Below the pieces are notes generated by a model. That model was not told the DNA's origin. It saw only the letters and a program-made list of their open reading frames with translations, and did not search any database. From Purshia tridentata (lineage: Eukaryota > Streptophyta > Magnoliopsida > Rosales > Rosaceae), in NCBI GenBank assembly GCA_003254885.1, contig QANT01006652.1, forward strand, positions 1 to 58,796: a stretch of DNA of 58,796 nucleotides. Reading direction: 5' to 3'. A program made the translations under genes and the position numbers. Below, one piece after another: positions 49,943-58,796 of this stretch (positions are counted from its first letter, which is position 1; each line of letters starts with the position of its first letter).

Positions 49943-50113
49943 ATAAAGATTGAGAGAACCACACTAGCTAGTAGCTTCTAGTGAAGACAGAGAGTAGGAG
50001 GGGGAGAGAGAGGAGGGCTTAGAAGGAAAAATAAAATAAAATTTCTGTGCAAGAGAGACTGATTTTCATTGACTCATGAAGCATGTACCTAACTGCTAAT
50101 TAATCAAAGCTTA
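49943..50113. repeat. 171-bp tandem duplication, copy 1
   Basis: The block starts ATAAAGATTGAGAGAACCAC and ends AATCAAAGCTTA. It is repeated immediately downstream at 50114-50284 with only a few small differences (a TA lost, A-tract length, single bases). The duplication is therefore recent. No coding potential. Confidence 0.9.
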
Positions 50114-50284
50114 ATAAAGATTGAGAGAACCACACTAGCTAGTAGCTTCGTGAAGACAGAGAGTAGGAGTGGGAGAGAGAGAAGGAGGGCTTAGAAGGAA
50201 AAAAAAAAAAAAATTTCTGTGCCAGAGAGACTGATTTTCATTGACTCATCAAGCATGTACCTAACTGCTAATTAATCAAAGCTT
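50114..50284. repeat. 171-bp tandem duplication, copy 2
   Basis: Second copy of the adjacent block, with the same start and end. It carries a pure A run of 15 where copy 1 has AAAAATAAAATAAAA. It lies about 350 bp beyond the stop codon of the UBC gene. Confidence 0.9.
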
Positions 50285-50634
50285 ATGTTTTCTCTTCGCC
50301 AAAAATTTCATGAAAAATTGTAACAAAAGAAATCATGAAGAGTTCTGCTATTTGTAGTAAACTACTATTTTTCTTTTTAAAAACCGAAGCAAGGTCATAA
50401 CAAACCAATGCAAATTGATACACAACACTCTATTTTACATGAACTCAACCAACTTGCAATGTGGCAAGACATACAATTAAAAGACAAGACAAACCTAAGA
50501 GTCATGATCTGCGGGAAAATATTCAAATACAGGATAAATGTTGATAATTTTGCACAATCATTCTCAGTAGCAATGCTACTTATAACGTGCCTTCGAACAT
50601 ATTCAAACTGCCCTACAAGCACCTCATGAAGGAA

Positions 50635-52071
50635 TTAGTCTGCTGTCCAACTTTGTTCCACAATTTCCCTCACTCTTCGGTTGTACTCACGCTTGTTCTC
50701 GCTAAACATGCGAGCAGCTTCTGAATTTGCAGGAGAATTTGGGTTGGGATCACATAGTAGTGACTGCAATAAGCAAATAGCAGATGTTAGAGTTTCTCAG
50801 ATTGTTGGTGTTTAACACACTAAAAGTTCTCAAACATATGCATCAGTGTTTCCATTCATAAATTGGTCCATGTACAAGTACCTACATATCTGCATTCACC
50901 CCTGCAGCTATATTATATAAAATTATAAACACCTATGTTGGAATAAAGATAACGTAGAGCCCTTCCGTAAGACGCTAAGGTGGCAAAACTTTAACTTCTG
51001 GATACAAGGTTTTTTTAGTTCTAACTCATATATATTCTATATGCGACCTGTATACCTGGCTTACCTGCTTTGTAAATTCATTCTAATAAACAAGGAAACA
51101 TCAACGCTTTCCACACAATCAAACCATACCTGGATAGACGTGAGGATAGCTGCCACATCATATATAGGACTCCACTGATTCTGTAAAATATCCAAGCATA
51201 TACTTCCATCTGCATAAACTGACCAAATTTGAAAGAAAATTTGAGTTCAGAAACCACAAGAGAAATATTTTACATGACACAAATGCTGATGTCAAGATAT
51301 GTACTTACTATTCGGATGAAACATTCGAGAAACAAATCGGACTGTTGGTGGTTTGTTTGGATAATCTTCTGAAAACTGAAGAGTCAACTTAAATGTGCCT
51401 GTACAGCTCCAGTCGAGAGTTATTTAATGTAAATATCAATGGACTTAAGGTTATTTAACAGAAACATGCATACCCTTGTCAACCACCACAAACAAGTAAG
51501 AAAGCTAATAGTTATTTTCAGGTTGCAGTTTTCAGATTTTTACTATTAGGAAGTACAAAAGTTTTAAGAATTATGGAATTACGGAATGCACCAACCCTAT
51601 GCATTTTCCTTTTTGTAAATTACCCTATAAAATTTTGCAAACATGGACATTCTAGTTAATTACTGATTTTTGCAACCTTATCACAAGTATGATCCAGTGA
51701 ACATACATGCATTGAATGAAAAAACCCACATCTGAGACACATTAACCGAATTAAAAGCTTCAGTGAAAGGATTAACTGACCTCCATCCCAAGGAGTATCA
51801 TCGGGACTGCAATCCAAACCAGACAACAAACGAGAAATGGCTTATCCAACCGTACTTAAACATATTGAAAAATGAAGAATTATTGGTACATAACAAAAGA
51901 GAACCCAATAGCATATTTCTTTAATGCACATCAATTTCCAACTCACCCAAATATAACAGCGTTCCACAGCATTATATTGTTGTCTTGAGGCGCCCCACTA
52001 ATCCCTGCGGGTGGGTCTTGTTGTAGCCTCTTGAAGTCTCTCATCAGCCTCTTCCTTGCAGGAGTCGACAT
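50635..52071 (-). CDS. UBC2: Ubiquitin-conjugating enzyme E2, RAD6/UBC2 type
   Basis: Five exons, 52071-51947, 51806-51781, 51398-51309, 51218-51130 and 50763-50635, give exactly 152 residues, the length of plant UBC1-3. The protein starts [20 protein letters not shown], carries the E2 fold with HPN at about residues 77-79, and has the active-site Cys88 in [16 protein letters not shown]. It ends [13 protein letters not shown]6-type E2s work with HUB1/2 E3 ligases to monoubiquitinate histone H2B and also serve DNA damage tolerance. A splice acceptor just before the start codon (about 52088) and a probable leader exon near 52680-52860 indicate a 5' UTR intron. Exon 2 is only 26 nt. UBC1/2/3 are nearly identical in plants, so the symbol is by family, not proven orthology. 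Confidence 0.96.
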
Positions 52072-52659
52072 CTTTAGTTCTCCGCCACCTATATAACACA
52101 GCAATCACCAACCAATAAACATCAACCCAACTCAGTAACAACCTTTTGAAGATCAACCGTGCATCGGGTGAACCCCATTTTATATACCAAGTTGCAAACG
52201 AAAGAATTTGGGGCAATTCAATTCGCAGGAATGACAATTTAACATAGAAGGAATAGAACAAGCGATACAAATACTTCGAATTACCACATCGAAACCTTAA
52301 GCTGAGCTACATATACACTAAAACAAAACTCGGACCCTGAAATTGAGCTCAAAGATTAAGCATTTCACTTCAATTAAGCAACTTTTCAGATGTTTACAGC
52401 TTCAGAATGCAAAATAACAAAAATAATCTTTCTCTAGTAATTTGACACTAAGAAAAGACACTTATTCATCTTCAGACTATAAACACCCAAGCACCTACAA
52501 AATTAATAAGGCTAGGGATTTGACCCCATCCAAACACAAAATTCGTATCTTTTTCTCATACCCTGGTAACCCACCTAATAAACCAACCAATTTTAAAATT
52601 AAAATGATAAAAAGGAATAGAAAACAAGAGAAACTGAATATAATTTAGTGGGAATTGTC

Positions 52660-52870
52660 TCACACTTGGAGCTTGGAATCTCCAAGAGGTGTCGATCCGA
52701 ACGGATTCCGAATCGGGTTGCTGGTGTACGGGCGCGAAGAGGGTGATGGAGGAAGGGGTTTTTGGATGAGGGTTTGATCAGATCGAAGCCATTTAGGTTT
52801 GGGCGGAGAGGAACACAGAACTAACTGAGAGAAAGAAAGAGAAAGAAGGGTGGAGCTTGTTTTGATTGGG
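52660..52870 (-). promoter_or_regulatory. Probable 5' UTR leader and core promoter of UBC2
   Basis: This stretch is less AT-rich than its surroundings and, on the minus strand, would be a leader upstream of the start codon exon at 52071. A splice acceptor before the start codon implies an intron between them. The exact ends are unknown. Confidence 0.4.
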
Positions 52871-52932
52871 ATGTGGGTTGGGTCGGTCTACTCAAGACTG
52901 TCCCTACTTGATTGGCTACTTGGAATTTTCTC

Positions 52933-53016
52933 TACCTTTTTCTTTTTCCTTTTTTTCTTCTTTTTCTTTTTTCTTTTTTCTTTTTTCTTTTTTCTTTTTT
53001 CTTTTCTCCTTTTTTA
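52933..53016. repeat. Pyrimidine-rich (TTTTTC)n microsatellite
   Basis: A run of T-rich CTTTTT-type hexamers covers about 80 bp just upstream of the UBC2 leader. On the minus strand it is an A/G-rich tract. Confidence 0.85.
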
Positions 53017-54175
53017 AAGGTTTTGTGAGAGACTCGAGGGCTATCAGCCTATCATTTTGTAGACCATTTTTGGGCTCTAAAATCAATCTACTAGACTACT
53101 TGCTGCACATAAAACGTGAAATTCAATATGATTGTTAATTAATTTGTTGCATATTACTCTTCAATTCCTAGTTCTCACTTGGTTTGGTGACATGAAATTC
53201 AAAGCGTAGTGCTTAGATAAAAAAAGATGACTATCTATTCAGATCAAAGAGAGTCAAATCAACTATATAAAATCTTCAAACGTTTAACACCTTATAATGG
53301 TTTTGGATTTACCGTATTTATCGTCATCTATTCATGCCACCTTTAGTTTCGAAGTACAAGTAGTTAATTGCACATATAGCATGACTTACAGATTATAAGT
53401 ATTTTTCCATACGGACATGAAATATTTGTCTCTGTATATAAAGCAGCTAAAGCTGAAGTACGTAGTACTGGCAAGAAGCATGGTACATTTCAATATTGTC
53501 GTTGAAATCCCTACATGATGAATATAAATATGCAGTGTTTTTTATGTACAGTCATCAACGTACTGTTATGAATGTGAACAGAAACAGCCCTTTATAGGAT
53601 TAACAAACAGCTGTGCGTACGCGCGTCCTAATTTGATATGCAATATATAATAATATATCTCTATGCATATGTCATTTTTTCATTATATATATAATTGGGG
53701 GAGCAGATATACGAAGAATCTAGCTTTATGAAGGACGTCACTACAAAAAAGATAAGAGTCATTCAATAAGCATGTATTATCGGTCACGTAAATTAAATAT
53801 ATAATAATACTGGCCTATATATATATATGTGAAAATGCATTAGAATTAAGATATATAACGGTTATTTTCAAGGTTTAAAATTATTAAAATATTTAATCCC
53901 TTACAATGTAACAAACAATAAGCCAGCTCCAGCAAATAACATAGTCAATCGACTCAATCCATTCCACTTATAAGAATAGACACCGTCACCGCCATTAATT
54001 TAGTAAAATTAAGCTGGAAAATTAAACGCTAAAACACAAAATCAAATTCATTTCAATATATATAGCTTAATTGGTTGAATTAATTAGCTAGCTTCTCCTT
54101 CTGCTAGCTTGAATGTTACTAATGAACAAATTAATATTCAAAAACTATATACTATATATACAATACAGATACTAA
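53017..54175. other. Spacer between UBC2 promoter and WRKY 3' end
   Basis: About 1.15 kb, AT-rich, with no recognisable gene. A CACTACAAAAAAG sequence at 53739 resembles a CACTA transposon end but has no visible partner. Confidence 0.5.
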
Positions 54176-57100
54176 TTAATTGTTGTGATCTCTAGTATCA
54201 CCAGGAGATGCAGATGCACTCTTTGGCGTAGAAGAAGAAAATGGCAATGAAGGTGGCAGACTGAACACCAAATTACTCCCCGCCTGTGACATATTTGCTG
54301 AAGAAGTAGTAGTTTTGTTCAAATAGCTTGATGCACAGCCAACATTCCCTTTTTGATGCACAGCTGTTTGCAGGTATGAAGAAGCTGTTGTACTACTACT
54401 TCCTGGAAATTGCTCACCCCATTTAAATTTCTGAGCCATATGATTTATGTGATCTCCACCTGCAGCCTGATTGCCTAGCACTAATCCAGTACTACCACTC
54501 CCACCACCACCACTGTTGCCGATGATTGACGTAAGTGCGGCTGCTAAGGCAGATTGAAAACTTGGGTCTGCTGTGATTGCCTTGGTTGCAGCTGCAATGG
54601 GGTCTGCTTGAAACTGCTGCTGATGATGAGTAGGAATACTAGTAATTGGGTTGATATTATTATTATTATTATTCTTCTGCATGTAGTTTTGGTATATAGT
54701 GTTTTGTATAGGCTGCTGCCTTCCAAGACTACTTAATGCCACCATTTGGTTCTTGTTGTAGGGTTGAGTAGTTCCATTCCCATAGGAAAGGAATCCATTA
54801 CTCCAAGACATGGTGTTGGGGTCTGAAGAACCAAAGTTGAGACTGGTGGGAGGATATATTTGATGATGAGAAGAAGAAAATTTATTATTGAAATGGGATG
54901 AGGAAGGTGAAGATGATGATGGGTTTGAAGTGAGGTCTAAGGTGATTGTTGGGAGTGCAGATGACATGGAAGAGTTGGGTATGAAAAATCTGGATTTTGA
55001 ATTATCGGAAAGATAGAAATTGTATCCATGGAGACCAGCGGCAGTGGTGGTGGTGGTGGCTGCAGCTGATGCTGGGTTCATCAGGCCGGACTGGGATGAT
55101 GAGCTCGAAGATGAGCCGGACAGTAGCATGGAAGCAGCTGCGGAGGTGGTGGAAGCCATGGCTGTAGCTGCCATAGGAAGCGGGTGATTGTGTGCTCCTT
55201 CGTATGTGGTGATTAAGATGGACATGTCTTCCGCACATCTTTGTACCTGAAATGGTAAGAAACTTATTAATTAAAGATATTCATCATATACGTACTAAGG
55301 GATCGGAACGTATTATACATTTTCAGATCATATTAATAAACTATAATATGTGACAAATAATGTAATTATTTACCTGTTTTCTTACGGGACATGATGGCGC
55401 AATGGTGCAACGATAGTAAGCGCGAGGGCAAGGGTTTCCTTTTGCAATCTTCTGTCCATATTTCCTCCATTGGCATCCATCATTCATCTGTGTCCAAAAA
55501 CAAAATAATTTATTTTTGTTAAAAAATCTCATATATAGTTACATCTAGGTATGACTATAGCTTTAATATATTCCATTGTTGATCGAATATGCATGTACAT
55601 AAGAGAACTAACCGTTGGGGTATCACATCTAGCTCTCACTGAAACCCTAGCTTTCTTGAGTGGGTTCTGTTGCGCAATATCGTCTTCTATACTTCTCATT
55701 GTCTTGGCAACTTTTCTAGGTGGCCATGTCTCTCCTGCTTCTTCCCCCTTGGGTACTTCTTCAAGGCTACTTGCAGGGCTTGGGTTTGACAAACGTACTT
55801 CAGTACTTGGAGTGCTTGATTTAGGTTCATATTTGCATGAGTCCAATCCCAAAGACAAGCTTTCTTTATCCGACTCATTTTCTCTCCCCTGATGATAACT
55901 AGGGTTTTTAACATTCTTTTCGTCGACCTTTTTGCGTTTGCTGGAAAAAGATCCAAGGCTGAGGGAGACAAGATCGGATTCCTCGTCATCTTGATGATTA
56001 ACATTAGACGTTGAATCCTGCAGTCTGGACTTGTTTGCAGCTGATTTTTGCTGAATGTCATGGAACTGCATTTGAAGAGTGTTGTAGTCCCCCATTATCC
56101 GATCTAAGTACTTCTTCAGCCTTTGGTTCTCTTCTCTTACCTCACCCATTTCGGCTCTAGCAGATTCGATCTGATAATCCTACAGAAATGTTAATAATTA
56201 GAAAATTAAAATTAATTAGTACGTTCCTTAAGCTATGCTAATAAACAAATTAATTGAACATGCATGGAATTAAATTGGAAAGGCCTTAATATTAATGAAT
56301 TACCTGTTCCTTTTGACTTGAAGTCGATGCCACTGAATGATCAGGTTCCATCGAGGACCCCTTTATATTAGTGGTGGCCGATATCTGTTCAATTAACCAT
56401 TTATATCATAATTATAGTTAGAAAAGTCCCTTGTATGTATGTCTATACTTAAAGAAAAACTGAAGGCATTGAAAAACAGAATAAATCTAGGACATTATAT
56501 ATACATGACAAAGTTTAAAGGTGATGATTTTAACACTTTAATTTTATATATTTACACTCCTTAATAATTAAGCATATAAAAGAAAAAAAAAATACTAGTG
56601 TACAAAACAGGAGTTTAAAAATCGTTATACGTACCCATGTTTAAATGATAAGAGAAATAATAATCTACTTGATTCATCAATTTTACTAATGAAATTAATT
56701 GAGCACCCTTTGGTTTGGGTGCATGTATATCAGAGATTATTAGTTCTGTGGTCTAAAATTAAGTTGTTGCCTTCTGCTTCTAATTAGTCATGATCGTGAC
56801 CCTTTTTTCTTTCGGTCAACTACATCATGGTCAAATGTAGTAATCAAAGGTTATTTAGACGTACTTAGACAAAATCTCAATCAACTCGATCCAACTAGAC
56901 AACTAAGTCTGCAATTTTCCGGACTTCAAAACATGAACTATATTGCTCAAAACATTATTGTAGAGCTCGATCTGATCTTTTTTGAATGCACTGCCCTATT
57001 ACAATATTTTCACTCTCTTTTGTTAATATGAAAACAATATTCTGTGGCTTTCACTTTCGATTAATTACCTGCTTGCTGCTGCTCAGATCTTTATGTTTAG

Positions 57101-57807
57101 GTGAAGATGATTTCGCTTCATCATTCTCCTGGCATGCTCTTCCATTTTCAATCTATATATATATGATGCACATACGGTAAGATATATATATAATTTCGAT
57201 ATCAATATATATATATATATATATAAGAAAGGTAATTTCATGAAAGAATTAAACATTTAACTATATGAGATTCAACAAAAAACGGCCGGCAAATAGCCAT
57301 GCATGCACCTTAATTATTTTTCAAACTAGTAAAAAGTTATGTGAAAAGATTGGATCTATTAATATAATCTAAAACAAGCTGTACATCGATCTATATATAT
57401 GGATTCTAATCAGAATAATCCATATTTAGAGCTTTATGAACTTAATTTTTTCCTTGGGCATACTCATATATATGGCTTCATAGAAACTCATACCAATTAA
57501 TTCAAAACTTTTCTTTTTTTCCTTCAATGAATGCATATAAAATAAATATTCTTTCCAGAGTTTAATTCATGTATCATTCTTCTTAATAGATTAATATAGG
57601 AGAAAATTTAGAAACATGCAGATCAATATATATAGATAGCAATAATATTATAGATCGATGACTTACTTTGACATCAATTTCTTCTTGTTTGTAAGCTTGT
57701 TGATGATGAAGATCCTGAGGAGCAGTAGTACTAGCTTCAAGTACTCTATTGATCTCATCCTCTTCTCCAGCTCCTTGAGAAGACAATATTCCCAAAGCAG
57801 CCTCCAT
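54176..57807 (-). CDS. WRKY transcription factor, group IIb (WRKY72/61-like)
   Basis: Six exons, 57807-57667, 57152-57069, 56384-56304, 56179-55613, 55487-55374 and 55246-54176, encode 685 residues. A leucine-zipper-like helix (about 103-146, with [12 protein letters not shown]) precedes two Leu-Ser motifs, SLSLG near 170 and ESLSLGLDS near 200. The latter fits an EAR-type LxLxL repression motif. A basic cluster [10 protein letters not shown] is a likely nuclear signal. The DNA-binding domain has WRKYGQK (298-304) and a C-X5-C-X23-H-X-H zinc site (C318, C324, H348, H350). The intron falls between PVRKQ and VQR, the position typical of groups IIa and IIb. The long tail is Ser/Asn/Thr-rich, with an [11 protein letters not shown] segment common to IIb proteins. 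It binds W-boxes; this subgroup is linked to basal defence and hormone responses. It was assigned by motifs, and its ortholog is uncertain. Confidence 0.93.
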
Positions 57808-57917
57808 AGCCTTAATTGAAGTCTTCAGTTTTGTCTCCTTTTCTCTCTTTCTATCCTGTTTTTGCTTGTGCGGGCCTCCTAAGTCGCTGTTCTTCTTATA
57901 TAGGCAGCAGGCAGTAT

Positions 57918-57923
57918 TTGACT
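57918..57923 (+). promoter_or_regulatory. W-box upstream of the WRKY gene
   Basis: TTGACT lies about 110 bp upstream of the start codon. Further TTGAC cores on the minus strand occur at 58034-58039 and 58066-58071 is not one, while 58166-58171 (TTGACG) and 58364-58369 (TTGACC) are. WRKY promoters are often autoregulated through such sites. Confidence 0.4.
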
Positions 57924-58796
57924 GATATTCCTTTAGAGGCTAATTGAGATTTTATTATTCAACTCATACACATCCACCCAATTTTCGATTCAATTATTTT
58001 AATTATATAATTTAAGTAACCGCGGCACACAAATGTCAACTGCCCATTCCCCCATCGCAGGCTTTGCAGCACAGCAGACAGATACATATGCACTGCACAA
58101 CTTAATTTTAAAATTTGATTAATTAAATCAATTTTTTAGCAACAAAACAAAGCAGAAGAATTCAACGTCAACTTTTGAGATAAAATGTCAGAGACAAAAA
58201 TAAAGCTTGAAAAGAAGAGAGTTGAAGCCGCAAAGCACGGTCCCCGCGCATTTTCAATATTCTGTAACATAATTATTTGACTAATATATATATATATGGT
58301 TTGAAGTTTCGTACGTACGCTCCAAAAGTCGTCACATGGGGATAATTATAGTTGGATCATGCCGGTCAAACCTTAATTGCCCAGCTAGCCGGGTCGGGTT
58401 GGGTCGGGTACGGTTTTGTACGTACGTAGTAACAAAATTAATTCAGATTAATTCAGATCAGGGTCGGCTATATAAAATTTGTCTCAGTAGAATAACTATC
58501 CTATGATGAAAGATGAATCAACTTGGCTCTTCAAAGATGAAAATACTTCTTTTCATGGAGTCAATACTTGTGTAAATTTCAAAACGTTTATATAAGAGAT
58601 TAATCCGGTGCCTATATTGTACGTAATTAGTTTGACAATATATATATATATATAGCTACTACATGACCTGGCTATAGCTAGCTAGTTAAATGGAGAATCT
58701 TATTCAGAATATTAGTTAACAAACAATAAAGAGAGAAAATGAAGTGCTTCAAATTAAACTTAACACATTAAGGAAAAAAAAAAATTTGACAAAAAA
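57924..58796. other. Upstream region of the WRKY gene
   Basis: No gene is seen. The stretch is AT-rich, with a short GGGTCGGG repeat at about 58390-58412 and a TA run at 58640-58654. It contains three of the W-box cores noted for the WRKY promoter and probably continues beyond the window. Confidence 0.45.

Noticed and set aside
52866..53138. Plus-strand frame with long Phe/Ser runs
   Set aside because: The Phe-rich stretch is a translation of the TTTTTC microsatellite and not a real protein.
53739..53752. CACTACAAAAAAG resembling a CACTA element end
   Set aside because: No partner end with inverted orientation and matching 3-bp flank was found nearby.

Overview
This is plant nuclear DNA, most likely from a dicot. 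It is AT-rich, with spliced genes that have GT-AG introns, AT and GA microsatellites and long non-coding stretches. Every confident gene belongs to a family well known in flowering plants. The species cannot be named from the sequence. Exon joins were worked out by hand from reading frame, splice dinucleotides and family knowledge; no alignment was run.

Layout. Positions 1-289 (-) hold a fructokinase-like fragment that runs off the left edge. About 8.4 kb without a recognisable gene follows. Then come an atypical HLH growth regulator of the PRE/BNQ family (8839-9671, +), VPS29 of the retromer (12984-14649, +), an intronless PPR protein (15192-16892, +), a RING-H2 protein (17439-18089, +) and a secreted aldose 1-epimerase-like protein (20122-18710, -). 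Next are two tandem 18-exon half-size ABCA transporters (28281-21644 and 37330-29429, both -), with a decayed third last exon at about 21.0-21.3 kb. The right half holds an IQD calmodulin-binding protein (42649-39816, -), a basic Ser/Lys-rich protein of unknown function (45910-48146, +), a DUF295 protein without an F-box (49586-48606, -), a RAD6-type ubiquitin-conjugating enzyme (52071-50635, -) and a group IIb WRKY factor (57807-54176, -).

The genes do not form one pathway. From memory of the Arabidopsis map, the gene order matches two known neighbourhoods. The first is PRE/BNQ3, the ABCA cluster, aldose epimerase and VPS29 on chromosome 3 near At3g47710-47810. The second is the recurring IQD/UBC/WRKY set (IQD28 with UBC1, IQD29 with UBC2, IQD30 with WRKY61). 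The window therefore looks like a conserved chromosome segment.

The most informative local features are the two-copy ABCA array with a broken third piece; a 23-bp minisatellite inside an insertion in one intron of only one ABCA copy, flanked by a 10-bp direct repeat; a 171-bp tandem duplication before the UBC gene; a probable GC-AG intron in the Ser/Lys-rich gene, whose promoter carries E2F-like and MSA-like sites; and a perfect 10-bp palindromic G-box upstream of the PRE gene. I saw no convincing evidence of a wholly new biological system.
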